This document shows, piece after piece, positions 46,094-58,163 of a DNA stretch of 64,000 bases. A program made the translations under genes and the position numbers. Numbering within the stretch: the first letter of the stretch is position 1; each line of letters begins with the position of its first letter. This stretch comes from Trema orientale (taxonomy: Eukaryota; Streptophyta; Magnoliopsida; Rosales; Cannabaceae), in assembly GCA_002914845.1 (NCBI GenBank), contig JXTC01000088.1, forward strand, positions 187,272 through 251,271. Direction: 5' to 3'. The notes beneath the pieces were generated by a model. That model had not been told where the DNA came from. It saw only the letters and a list, made by a program, of their open reading frames with translations, and searched no databases.

Positions 46094-47630
46094 TAACCAC
46101 CACTACTAGCAGTTATACTCAACCACTATAGCTTGCAAGTATAACGTCCTATTCTTTAATTAGGAAGAAAATAATTCTTTTAGAAGTTCTTAGATTCAAG
46201 CCATTGATTGATCCCTCAAAACTTTTATATTTACCTCTGCCTGGCCCCTGTCTTTTGCTTTATTTTTCTTTTTGACTTTGTTTCCTTAGTCAGGTGATAA
46301 AAGTTGACGTATTGTGTGGCTTCTAAAGTCTTTAACTTTATCTTTCAAAAAAAAAAAAAAAAAAGTTTTTAACTTTAACTGCTTTTACATAAGGTCTTGT
46401 ATTAGCTAAGGGCATGAATTGACTGACCATTAAGGTAGAGTAAATGAATCTACAATAGGTAATAAATGCTACATGCTAGGTAAGTATACTTTAGATTAAC
46501 TTTTTCTTTAAATATATATAATGTATACACATATATATATTGAGGTTGAATTCAAGTATGAAATTTTTGTAAGACTATTGACCGCAACCACACTACTATG
46601 TCAATTGTGCTAAAGAATTACCAAGAGTTAGTTTACAATTTGTTGAGGATGTAACAACTTAGCTAATATATTATGATATAGTTTGCCACCTTACACTAAC
46701 TAAAAAAAAAAAAATGCCCATGGTTCAAAATTTGAGGGCCCCACAGCTTACGACGTCTTGTTACATCATGGTTGAACAGCTGTTGTTTGATGTTTCTATT
46801 CCATGTTGGACTACACTTCTATGTGTTATGCATTATTTGTCAATATAAAAACTTGGGGGAGTTTCGTCAATGTATCCAGGACCGACGGCAGAATGAGTGC
46901 GGCATGGGGAAAAAGCGAAACTTGAAAAAGATTCCTCGTGCTCTTAGCACACCCAAGTCCTGACTCCACTTCTGCAACTCATATTTGTCCACTTGACTAA
47001 CTGTCTCTCTCTCTCTCTATCTTTTTTGGGTTTTGGCAGTTGTGGCAACCTGTGGTCCTGCCACCATGACAGAGATTCATATTTCATGTCACTAAATCTG
47101 ATTTCGCGGGCTAACAGTATGTCCAGAGAAACAAGCGAAATGGGTCATAGCAAAATAATCAATCAAAGCTTATTTTATTGTGGTATATCAATATATTTTA
47201 TATATTTTTTTTGTAAAACATGATATACCTGATATAGAAAATCAATATACACAGTAGGCAAACTAAAGCTTGTATATAAACTCGAATATTTAGGCTATAA
47301 AGTGTAAAAAAAAAAACACATACTCTAATTTCCCATGAACTAACTAAGCAGTAATTTGGGCCAAAATGACTTTTTAACAAGTATTTTGTAGAATATTTTT
47401 GGATTTCTAACAATTGTACCTACAAAAATAAAAATAAAATTATAAAAACATGGTAGATCAGATCTTTTTTCAATTTTCGTATCACTTCTTTTTAGAAAAA
47501 TTCAATTTTTTAAAGGTCTGTAGACAAATACTGTTTTTAAAATAGTTACTAGTTACTATTGTCTGAAAAATAGTTACCAGTTACTAGTTAGTAGTTAGTA
47601 ATAGTAGTTATATATTAGATATAAAAACCT
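46094..47630. other. Upstream flank of the transporter; no gene seen
   Basis: Contains poly-A runs and, at 46860-47130, a less AT-rich stretch (ggaccgacggcagaatgagtg; cagttgtggcaacctgtggt) that does not read as a recognisable protein. 47540-47610 has 'gttactagttac' words like the 24.6-26.7 kb array. Confidence 0.4.
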
Positions 47631-47632
47631 TT

Positions 47633-48724
47633 AGGTGGCGTTTGATTGGATGGAATGAAATTTAAAATAATGGTAATGGTAATGGTAATGGGAATAGGAA
47701 TGGAAAGGAAAAATGATTATTTTGTTTGGTTGGAATTTGGAATCAGACATTTGAATGAGAATTATTATATTTTGTTCTAATAAAATTAATCATATTTTGA
47801 CAAATATACCCTTATTTTGAAAAGTTATTTTTTTAATCAATTGAAAAAAATAATATTTTGTTTTGGCTAAATGTTATAACCAAATATTATTGTTTAATAT
47901 ATGAACAGTCAGATTAGATTTAGAAAAAAAAAATTAACACGTATATTATATATATAGATTTGATCTGGGACGTATAATATATATTTAGTAATACATAAAC
48001 TAGTATATAGTTTTAAAATTTTAAGGAAAGTATTTATTATCTTTATTAATAGTAATAGACTCAGGAAAAAAAATACTCTATTAATGAACATAAAACCCAT
48101 ATACAATCGACAAAGGGAATTTTCCAACAACAAAATTTTTTGGATCCATAAGAGGAATAACCAAAAAAAAAAAAATTGCAATTTCAATCTCACAAATTCA
48201 CTTACTCAAACAGAAAAATGGTAGAGCTTTAAGAATACATGTGCATAGATTAGAGAGAGAGGACAGTGGGCAGTGGGAGGAGGCGAGGAGCTGATGATAG
48301 TAGATCTGATCTTTTACTCTTTTTTTCGTTATTAAGCTATCAAAAGCCAATATAGTGACAGGGGCAAAGAAAATTTCCACCACCAGTATGATAGATTACT
48401 TCATAGGATAGAAAAGAAAAAATAAGAAAAGAAGCTCAGTCATGGCTCTCGAAGAAGCAACTGGTAACGGAAGTCGCCGTTATTTTCTTTTGTCGATGGA
48501 GAAGATGAGAACCAAGCAAAATGAGGGCAAAAAAGAGAAAGTAAAAATGACTTAGGAAAGGAATACCCTTTCCACCAGTTGAGTAGATGAATTCTAATTC
48601 ATTTATATGGGTGAATAACCGTTTCAATGGAAAAAGGATTCCATAGCAAAATTTGAAACCAAACATATGAAATCAATTCTATTCCATTTCTTTCCAACCC
48701 ATTACCTCCGACCAAACACAACCT
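47633..48724. mobile_element. MITE-like element (~1.1 kb), 'GGTGGCGTTTG' type
   Basis: Ends AGGTGGCGTTTGATTGG and, reversed, AGGTTGTGTTTGGTCGG. Sub-terminal regions carry aatggtaatggtaatgg and ccaacccattacct. No protein is supported inside. It interrupts a zone of 'agttactagtta' words that continues on its other side at 48725-48775. No exact target duplication. Confidence 0.5.
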
Positions 48725-49139
48725 TAGTTATTAGTTATTAGTGCTCAAAAACAAGTTGCCAGTTACTAGTTATTATTTTAGGAAATGACATTTTTCTAAA
48801 AAATTTTAAAAAATGATATTTTTCTAAAAAATACTGTATCAAATTTAGAAAAAACTGAGCTCACCGTATTTTTCCATTTTTTTTTTCCTAAAAACAACGT
48901 ATGTGACTTAATTTTTACAATAATTTTAGGGAAACTAAGTCTACTTTTTTTTACAATTCATTTTAATAAATATATATTTTTCTCTTTTATTGTTAAATGA
49001 ACTAATATATGTATTTTTATACTTGATATATGTGCTTATATATCAACTTTAGTTTATATACTAAGTATATTAGTTTTTATAATAGGTACATTATATTTTA
49101 CTCTTGATATATACACTATTAGTCATTAGTATATCGTCA

Positions 49140-50482
49140 AACAACCAAATTATTTTACTTTCCTATCTCTATATAGCAAGACCTAGAATACCTAGTAATT
49201 ATCTAGTATAGTGATAAGTAAAGTCGATCCCACGAGGAATTGATCTAACTAAACTGCTATTGATCCTAAGGTAAAAAGGGATCGTGAAACTGAAAATAAA
49301 ATAAAATAGAAAATAAACAGTAAAGTAAATAGGTTAAGGTTTCATTCTCCTCACTAATCATTCATGTAAATTAATTACCAAATTTTAATATTTGATTTAA
49401 CAAAACTACCAACCACAAATAGTTTGTACATGCACAACTATTCCTATCTTTTCTTAGATTGTATATTAACTAGACGAATGCTATAGATAACTTTTTTTTT
49501 CATCAACTAACTTAAGCAAATGCTTTAGAATTAATCAACAAAAGTATTAATATAGATAAAGATCTTAGATTAGTCTAGATTATAATATCACAAATGCAAA
49601 ATCAAGCCTAGGTTATATTCCTCACTATAAATAATTCATCAACTGATCAAATCAACTATAGCTTTACTACTAACGGATTCAAATATAACAAACGTCTAAT
49701 CAAACCCTAACCATAGAATTCAATCATGATTATCTAGTTATACATCCAAATAAACAATATATCATTTAGAGAATCAATATGCATAGAAGAATATAATCTG
49801 CTTTAAATAAATAACAAATTGCATAAAATTAGAAAAATTAAAGAAGAATCATGTCTAGAGTTTCAAAATCACCTTAACCTAACATAGAGCCTAATCTAGC
49901 ATGTACACAAGAATAAAAGCAAAATCATCATCCTTGAATTGATAAACAAAGGAGAAAAGTTTGAAAAAAAAAAAAAAAAAGAAGAAGGAAGAAGAAACGC
50001 TATAGATGGCTCTTATATGTAATCCTGGTCTCCAAGCTTCTCCTTTCCTATTGATTCTCTTTGTCTAATCTCTAAGGTATTTATATGTGTCTAGGAATGA
50101 ATATTTATGAGTTAGAGAGATTCTTTTATAGTGTGGGAGGGCTTAGAGTCGTGTTTGAGTGGTTTCCAAAAGTTGGAGAGGTCAAAAACTCTAAAAAAAA
50201 AATCACTTTACCGACTCATGCCTCCACGACACTAGCTCTTTGGTAGGTTTCTTGATTTTTGTAAAATATCACTTTTCAGACTGGTTTTGAGACTTTTAGC
50301 ACTTTTCAGCTCAATATTTTAATTTTTAGCCTATTTCAGCCCAATTTCATCTTATTTTCACTTCTTTACATCTAAAATACATTAAGAACACAAAAATAAC
50401 ACAAATTAACTTAGAATAACACAAAAACTAATAAAGTAGCACCGAAAATAACTATCATTTAAGTATATTTTAACATCTATCA
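49140..50482 (-). mobile_element. Probable solo LTR nested in a repeat
   Basis: On the minus strand it opens TGATAGATGTTAAAATATAC at 50482. Near its other end is taagtaaagtcgatcccacgaggaattg, wording common to a group of plant LTRs. The flanks (48960-49140 and 50483-50810) are halves of the 'agtttatatactaagtatatta' repeat, with gtca on both sides as a possible target duplication. The left boundary is approximate. A fossil; no coding region inside. Confidence 0.4.
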
Positions 50483-50999
50483 GTCATTTCATTACAACAT
50501 TTAAAATATACAATTACTTAAAATGGGCTTAAAATTTAGTCATTTTGCTACAAATTAGAGTGTGTATCTTTTTTTTATATTTCGTTTTCTCTTTTTGTAG
50601 TTGAATGACTGAGTGTCTATATTTTTACATTTGGTATATCTATTTATATACTAGCTTTAGTTTATGTACTGAGTATATTAGTTTTATACTAAGTATATCA
50701 AATTTATACTTGTATATATACTAATATACATATCATCTTGCTATAACATTTAAAAACAAACATTTACTTAAAATAGGCCCAAAATGCGGTCATTTTGCCA
50801 TAAAGAGTCTCATAATATTAGTATTAATGACGGGTAATTACTATACTAATAATTAGTCCTAAAAAGTCATTTATTTACGATTATAAATTGTTAGTAATAT
50901 TGTGACAGTTATTTGAAAAATAAACCTAAAAAGGGTTATTTTAGTCTAAATTACTCCAATTAGGTCTGTTTCCTAATAACAACTCGCAACTAAAAAGGG

Positions 51000-51292
51000 G
51001 TTTATAGAAATGTGACCAAATTTTGGGCCCAATTTCAGTAAATGTCCCTTTGTCAAATGTTATAGCAAAATGTCTGGTATATATGCTTATATACCAAGTG
51101 TAAAATTTTATAAATTTTATATACCAAGTATAAAAAATTATATACCCAGTGTATTTTAGTACAGTAACTAAAATTGGTAGATATGTGTATCTACTAAGTG
51201 TAAAAATATATATACCTGGACATTTAGCTATAAAATTTTAAAAGTGGATATTACTTAATCAAATTTAAAATTTTGATCATCCACCTAAATTT
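51000..51292 (+). repeat. Copy 3 of the three-copy dispersed repeat
   Basis: Same strand and wording as 1880-2155 (gaaatgtgaccaaattttggg... gatcatccacctaaatttcc), with a small internal 'aaattttat' duplication. Confidence 0.7.
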
Positions 51293-51300
51293 CCCAACTA

Positions 51301-53340
51301 AAAAAGGCGTCAAAGCCCAAGTGGTATATTTGATTTTTTTGGTCACTAAACTTCTATTTTTCTTAAATCTTTTAATAAATATATGTCGGGCTCTATCAAT
51401 GTTTACATAAAAGGTAACTCAGTTTCTTGTTTTTTTTTTTTTTTTTTGGCTCTGGATAAAAGGTAACTCAGTTGATATAGCTAGCATGAAACTTGATAAA
51501 TACGGACATTTACCAAAAGATCAGAAAAACTGACATTATTTTTAGAATCAAATGCAAGAAGAGATAACTGTAGTTTCTCTTCTTGAAAAATTGTAACAAA
51601 TCAGGGATTACGCCATCGACTTTTCACTGGCGTTAGTCCCATCATTGGGACCCATGTAAAATGCCGTGCCGTCCATCTCTCAGGTGGCTCAGTTTTTCCA
51701 GGGAGTCGGATACAATTGCAAATTTTAGATAATTTATTAAACCCATACCACATTTTTTTTAAACGAAAATACCACTTATTACAGCGCAAACTAATTATTT
51801 ATGAGTAATGTTACGATGTATTATTGGTGCCTAATATTACGTGATTTGTCAATTCATTATTTTAATAAATTAAATTATACAAGTTTCATCTAATGTGTTT
51901 GTATAGACTCTTAAGAACATATTAACTAATTATATATAGTGCTGGCTACCATATATATAATGTCTCATCGCATTATTCATCGTTTATAATAGCGCTTTTT
52001 TTTTTTGGGGGTTCAATTGTTCTGATGGGTACCACTTTTGTTTTCCGAAAAAACAAAATTTCTTTTGTTTGTCAATGTACAAAAATGTTGATGTATTTCA
52101 AACCACTCCAACAAAAGAGACACCGTCACTAAACGAAACAAACACTTCATTTCCCATTTTCTGAGTGAGTGCACAATTCTAAAACTTTCTACGCGTTACA
52201 CATAACATGTGCATATATAGTTGTTGACCTAGTTACTCCAAGCTCATACATGGATTTATGAAGAGTTTAGGTGCTGACCTACTTCTAAGTGCAGCTAAGC
52301 ACATGAAGAAAACAGTTGAATTAAGGGAAATAAGTAGGCCTTCGTGTTTGGCAGCCAGAAATTCTGAGTCACATATTTTAATCTTTTTGTAAACTATACA
52401 ATCTCGAGTCGGCAGCCATGAGAACTAGGAAGGTGGGTTAGGAGGTTATAAATGATTAGAAAGACAGGCTATCCCAGCTCACCTATTTGACATTCTCTAA
52501 TACTTGAACCAATACCCCAATTATATGACGAACTCAATTTCAATTTCAATTTCCCCTAAAGAATGCCACCTATTTGTTTTTCATTTTTAAAGTGCACACC
52601 TAGAAATTTAAAGAATGTTTCATTTTGTTAGTTATGTGACTTACGTTTATTTTTTATTTTTGCTTAATGAATTTTTAAGGAATTGTTTCATTCCCACTAA
52701 TCAAGGACTTGGCTAACTAATTTACTTGTTCATTTTGTGTTATGTTACATTGTTACTTACGTTATTTTTTGCTTAAAAAGAATATTTTAAAGAATGTTTC
52801 GTTCCCATTAATTAAGGACTTCAGCTAATTAATTAATTTACATGGCCAGATGGCCTCCTCCTCGAGTTTCTAACGTGTACGCGGTCGCTTTCAGTAGTTC
52901 CACCGCAATGATAGGTTTTGCATGTGATGCGTCGGTGATAATATTCGTTAACCTCTTTCTAGTTACACACAAACCTAAAAATTAAAAAAAAAAAAAAACA
53001 AAAAAAAATATATATGTCCATCTTTTTTTTTTTTAAATAATCGACATTATATTTAACTATTTTAAGTTTATAGATAGGTTGCCTAGCCCGACCTTCTGGA
53101 AACACAAGCAACCCACCCTGAATCTTTAAATTAAAAAGACATTTTAGTCCCTTTTGACTTGGCAAATTGTCACCTTAAAATCAACTCAAAAACTAGCTAT
53201 GAAAAGGGTAAAATGGAACATTTTTGTTATGCTCCTAACGAAGTCAAATGCTATTAGTTTTATTGTTGAATTTCAGGTATTAAGTTATTAACTTTATGAA
53301 GTATTTTATAACCAAATTTATTGATACTTTGGTAAGGAGC
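51301..53340. other. Intergenic; one unexplained GC-richer patch
   Basis: 51605-51720 (ggattacgccatcgactttt... tctcaggtggctcag) is more GC-rich than its surroundings and reads open on the minus strand (GKTEPPERWTARHFTWVPMM), but I do not recognise it. Elsewhere are A/T tracts, and at about 52565-52820 two loosely similar 'taaagaatgtttc... ttcccattaa' passages. No gene supported. Confidence 0.35.
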
Positions 53341-53346
53341 GATTAC

Positions 53347-53355
53347 TATAAAAAG
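53347..53355 (+). promoter_or_regulatory. TATA box of the small basic gene
   Basis: TATAAAAAG about 120 bp before the ATG at 53471; a start of transcription near 53378 would leave a ~90-nt leader. Confidence 0.65.
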
Positions 53356-53470
53356 GCTTTTGGTAATCATAGATTATCATACATACAAGTGTTTTATTCA
53401 AAAACATAAAGATACGGATAAAGAGATCATAATATATACAGTACAATTTCGAAAAAGGGTTCGTTTCATA

Positions 53471-53887
53471 ATGGAGCTTAAGTACATTTCAGGAGGAAAT
53501 AATAAGGCGTCTCCAAAGAGATCAGATCTTCAGTCTCGGCTTCACAGAGCTCGGAATCATCAGAAGAATATTAACACGAGAAGCAACCTGTTGTTGGACG
53601 CCATTGCCAAATCAAACGGTGTCGTTTCGCAGACAGAGGAAGATGGGGTTGTGAGGATGAAGATTGTGGTACGCAAGCAGGACTTGAAGCAAATGCTGGA
53701 AGTTATGGGAGGTAACAAGCAAGGTAACGGTAGCAACAATCCGTCGTCGTTTTCGCCTTCGTTTTCGGCCGAACAGCGGCTAAGTCTTTTGCGGAAGAAG
53801 CATGTTTTGATGAGGGCTAATTTAGCGAAGCAGAGCCGGAGGAGTTCTTGGAGTCCTGTACTACAGAGCATTCCCGAAGAACTTTGA
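53471..53887 (+). CDS. Small basic plant protein, possibly DUF4228/PADRE-like
   Basis: Intronless, 138 residues from MELKYISGGNNKASPKRSDL to SSWSPVLQSIPEEL. The N-terminus is basic with a possible helix (LQSRLHRARNHQKN). The centre has a VRMKIVVRKQDLKQML stretch, followed by a Gly/Asn/Ser-rich linker (GGNKQGNGSNNPSS) and a basic helix (RLSLLRKKHVLMRANLAKQS). The last residues W-P-L-SIPE resemble the C-terminal tail of DUF4228/PADRE stress-induced proteins, and KIVV+KQ+L resembles their core, but the protein is shorter than usual and lacks the N-terminal MGN(C) opening, so the family call is weak. The frame is open upstream without stop for 111 bp, but the TATA box at 53347 favours the ATG at 53471. 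Confidence 0.75.
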   Translation: MELKYISGGNNKASPKRSDLQSRLHRARNHQKNINTRSNLLLDAIAKSNGVVSQTEEDGVVRMKIVVRKQDLKQMLEVMGGNKQGNGSNNPSSFSPSFSAEQRLSLLRKKHVLMRANLAKQSRRSSWSPVLQSIPEEL

Positions 53888-54519
53888 GGCTTTGAGCTTA
53901 TTATTGACTCGTTTTGTTTTTGTGCATTTGATTAACTATAATATTGTGTTATCATATGATCTGATCATATCATTGTAAATTTGGAATAGAAGTAGTAATG
54001 CTTATGTTCTGCCTCGATTATGATTAACTTAGCATGAATATTGGATCTGTTTCGCATTTTAATGTTTATCACTTTATCTCATAAGGCTTTTATATAACAA
54101 AACTTAGGGAGCATGAGCCAAACGACAGTCAGACAGATGCGTTGAACGTTTAAAAAGTTATAACTCTAAAAACGATGTCGTTTTTATCCCATGGTATGGA
54201 AGAAAAGGGGGTCGTTTTATCCCATGGTAATGGTATCTGTATCTCAACATTCCACGCGTCGAAGAGAATAAAAGTATGCCAACTCCGAAGTAAAAAGTTG
54301 AAGAGGACTTCTTCTGGTTTTTTGAGGATCAGTAATGGTAAGCGTCAAAGTTTTGAGAAACATTGGACTTATTCTAGCTTTCGTGGGTCGTTAATGGCAT
54401 GAGTCATACCTCCAAATAAGTTTTGAGTATTATATTTGATGCACCACATGTAATGTAAGACAAGGACAACAGGGAGAGCAGAAAAGAGTTGCCCAAAAGT
54501 TAATCACATGGATTTTATA

Positions 54520-54846
54520 GGTCCCGTTTGTTTCAACCAATGGAATGGAAAATCCATTTGAATGTATATTTATTTCAATAATTCAGTTTTTCTATTCAAA
54601 TAATCTTTTGGAATGTGTGTTTGTTTCAACAATTCAATTTTTCCATTCAAATAGTCCATCCAAAAAGTTAACCATTGGAATAGTTTTTTTGTGTCTTGAA
54701 TGAGAATGGAAGGGGGAAGTGTTTTTGAATGGTCTATTCTAATGCTCCCATTCTAATTACAACACATTCCACTATTTTTTCCATTCAAATGTCTCCCATT
54801 CCAATTATAACACATTCTACAATTTTCATTCAAATACACACATTCC
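54520..54846. mobile_element. Decayed hAT-like MITE related to 37280-37639
   Basis: Inverted relative of the 37.3-kb element: opens ggtcccgtttgtttcaacc, is filled with tccattcaaat words and ends near cattccactattttgg without a clear terminal repeat (one end truncated or diverged). Confidence 0.55.
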
Positions 54847-55867
54847 ACTATTTTGGTTCCACAATTTATTTTTTTTCTTTTATTTTGAAACCTCCACAAT
54901 GTTTATTGCTTGGATTTAGTTCCAGAATATTATTGGGTCCAAATATATAAAACATATTTCAGTGCGAATCAGATGGAAATGTAGTTAGAGGATATCAAAA
55001 TGGCATCGAATTTTATTGAAATTTTCAATATTTTTCAGAAAGTTAGTCCAAATTTTCAGAAATTCATAGAAATTGATCCAAATTTTATTTTTAATGCAAA
55101 ATCTACCAAAGAACATCTCAAAACTCAAATACCAGCAATTTTAAACTATACCCATTTCATTTTTATAGCATTCAAGAAGCATTGATTGTTCAGAAAATTA
55201 TAAAGCCGAGAGAAGGTTGAAGATTGAGATGAAGCATAAAAGAAGAGAAAGTGAAGAACAAGAAAAAGTGAAAAAAAATTAGGTCTAAAGCATAGATGAA
55301 AGTTGGAATATTTTAAGAGTAGTTAAGTTTTTTTAAAGAGTACCTAATCATATTTTTGAAGTTTTATTGTGGGAGTCATATGCTCGTAGATAGAATACAA
55401 ATGGAGTATATTTTACGAAATTTCTCTCATATTACTAACATAACATCTGTTTGTACTTTTATATTTGACATAGCTCTAGTTTTGGAAAGTTATCAACATT
55501 TTATTATACCTTTTGTATAATTTTGGGATTAGGAGGCTCAACATTGGTAGTTAGTATATTCTTATTATTTTTTATTTCTGAAATTGTTAAACTAAAGTCA
55601 AAGAATTTGGTTATAGGTTTAAATATTGAAAAGAAGACCCAAAATCAATAGAGAAGAAAGATGAAACGAAAAACCAATTACAAGACCCAAAACATTCCAA
55701 TTACTAATTAGACTAGATCAGACTGAATAATGTGTAAAGATTGGGTTCGATTGGATGAGTAATTTTTAAAATTAACATAAAATATATATATATTAATAAA
55801 AATGGGCTCCTTTAATATTAATAGAAGCTTCAATTGCAGTACAAATACAGAAGATTACAATTTCGGG
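54847..55867. other. Gene-free AT-rich spacer
   Basis: No gene supported. 55000-55185 is open (ASNFIEIFNIFQKVSPNFQK) but only because of an 'aaattttca' word repeat. Confidence 0.5.
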
Positions 55868-56130
55868 TTAAGTAGACAATTACCACTTTTTTCAAATATT
55901 TAGCTAAATTTACCACCACTATTAGATTCTACCATTTTTTGGAGGGAATTAGTCAAGAATCTGTCAAGAATTCATCAAGAATCCGTCAAGAATACCACTG
56001 ACGTCAAGAATCTGTCAAGAATGCATCAAGATCGTCAAGAATTTGTCAAGAATTCATCAAGAATTCATTTAAAAAAGTGGTATGGTGGTAGATTTAATTA
56101 ATAAGGAAAAAAAAGTGGTATTCACCTAAT
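55868..56130. mobile_element. Small TIR element with an 11-bp tandem array
   Basis: Ends ttaagtagacaattaccactttttt and, reversed, ttaggtgaataccactttttttt form imperfect inverted repeats. Inside, 55951-56068 consists of about 10-11 copies of an 11-bp unit, (g/ca)tcaagaatYYR, interrupted once by taccactgac. Non-coding. Confidence 0.6.
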
Positions 56131-56995
56131 TTATTCTACAATTTCAAACTACAAAAAAAAAAAGAGACGAAAAGTAGACCAAAAACACAACAACATCAAA
56201 AATTGAGCCAGAACTGTGGCCTATCATAATCCAAGTTAACAAAAACCAAATGATTCTAATACCAAATGAGATCCAAACCCGTTAAAAAAAAAAAACTCAT
56301 TCGCATTACAGATCTAAATCAAAGAAATCTGAGATTTAGTAAACAACTATACAGATCAAAGATCAGATGGTACAAAAACCACATAAACATTATATTACAA
56401 CTAGATCTAAATATGAACTTATTACAAAATTAAAAGAAAAAATATAGAAAAACCCCATCCTCGAAAGAGATTAGGAGGACTTGTGCGAGCGACAGCTCAC
56501 GACAGGGGTTTTTTTAGCCAACATAATATTGGATAGTTTAGAATATAACTAATACCTAAATTAAAAAATGCTCACTTTTGTTTCTTATAAATACTCTAAA
56601 ATTACAACGTCGCTCTCTTTTCTATCTATTGTATGATAGAATGACAATTTCTTATTTGGATTCAAACAAATTCAAGAGAAAAAATTTGTGAAGGAAAATG
56701 GGATATAAATTTGATGTCATTTTTCAGTACATAGAATTTTGACAAATTGATTAGAAAAAGGGAAAATTTTCAAAATAGACTTCTATAAAAAAAATAATTT
56801 TTGCTTATTTTTTTCATAATTTTTCTCTCATAATTTTTTTTTCCTCCAAAAATTTAAATTCGAAACGGTGCCTAGTAATTAGTGGGGAAAGTCGGAAATT
56901 TTAATAGTTAAAAGAGGAAAATTGAGACATTTTGGGCAAGCACAAAATAAATATTGAATCCAAAGAAAAAAGAGTAGGAAAATAAAATAAAATAA
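56131..56995. other. Gene-free AT-rich spacer
   Basis: No gene, RNA or mobile element ends recognised; A-rich tracts at 56150 and 56285. Confidence 0.5.
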
Positions 56996-58163
56996 ACGTG
57001 GCGAACTATGAATCAGCAGATTCAACACTCCAGTCTCGAGTTCTGGGTCTGTGGAAAAGTGAGAAATTACCAAAATGGTTCCGCGAAGTAACACTTTTCT
57101 TCCTGAAGAGGACGCGTGGTGGCGTACACCTAAAGACACTTCCCTCACATTCTGACACATCAAATTGTTCTACCGACTCGACACTCTCTCTCAAACTCTC
57201 GCCTTTTGCTTCTTCTAATGGTTTGTGCTACTTTATATATAATTTCTTCTTCTTCATTTTTTTTTTTAAAGCTTTTCTTCGTTTTTTTTCTTTCTTTCTT
57301 TCTTGGGTATGAATCTCTGGTTCGAATTGGTCCTGAATCTTTGACCCCAAAAGAAAGAAGGTAACCTTATTTCTCTTGAATACTTGATGTCGTAAGTCTT
57401 TGTTACTATAGTCTCAGTGTGTATTTAGTTACGTCGTTAGTTTGGCTGTTCTGAGAAAAACCCACATTTTTATTTCGTTTAATTTCGCGTGCTGGTATTC
57501 TGTCTGTGCCGGAAAATGCCCACATTTGCATGAAGTTTGGTGGAGTAATTTGATTCTTGTTGTATGAAACAGAGGAGGAACTTACAATTTATGTGTCGCC
57601 CAACCAAGGGAATTGTAAGATTGATGAGGGTTTTTCTTTTTTCTTTTTTCTTTTTAATATTACATTTAAGTTTTGTGACAAAATCCTGAAATGTTGAATT
57701 TTGATTTCCTCTCTTGCTTTGTTTTAACATACCTAAGTTGATTCAGAACCATGGCTTTGTTCATTTTACTGGTAAATAAGCCTTTTTATTTTTCTTTTAG
57801 CATATTGACCTTAACATGATCACAAGTATATAGGCCTCTTTAGGAACAACAAATATTCTTTGTTTATTCACGCACTTTTGCGTGTTAAGATGATTAGTTA
57901 TCTAAACATGGCAATGGCATCGCTTATGACAAAGAACCAGTGGGATTATGCTTAATTTAAATTGCTGAAAGTTAGAACTAATGGTTAGTACTTATTTTGA
58001 GACTTGAGAGATACCCTTTTTTGTCTTTGTTGTAGGCCTGAGAAACAGGTTTATAGTTAAGGGAGGGTTTTGTAATTTTCCACCATGTTTGTAATTTTTT
58101 CAAATATAACGTTTTATGCAGAAGCAGAGAAGTTCATTGACTAGGCAAACTTCTTATCCAATT
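56996..58163 (+). promoter_or_regulatory. Likely 5' UTR exon and intron of the polyamine transporter
   Basis: 57000-57230 is less AT-rich with a CT-rich leader (cgactcgacactctctctca). Possible donors are at 57221 (ctaATG|gtttgtgc) and 57361 (gaaagaag|gtaacc). The sequence before 58121 (ttttttcaaatataacgttttatgcag) reads as a 3' splice site. Joining at 57220 would put an ATG in frame with the coding exon, giving [15 protein letters not shown] ahead of MDSSSAV. Confidence 0.45.

Noticed and set aside
47909-48666. Three minus-strand frames of 61-94 codons
   Set aside because: They lie inside the MITE-like element 47633-48724 and have no recognisable protein content.
53360-53470. Upstream extension of the small basic protein to 53360
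   Set aside because: The TATA box at 53347 would place transcription start inside this stretch, and the extension has leader-like composition.
57006-57312. Frames of 62-104 codons on both strands upstream of the polyamine transporter
   Set aside because: They overlap the likely 5' leader and end in poly-T; no resemblance to a protein family.
58116-58163. ATG at 58116 as start of the polyamine transporter
   Set aside because: It sits in ttttatgcag, which looks like the 3' splice site of a leader intron, so the ATG is probably intronic.
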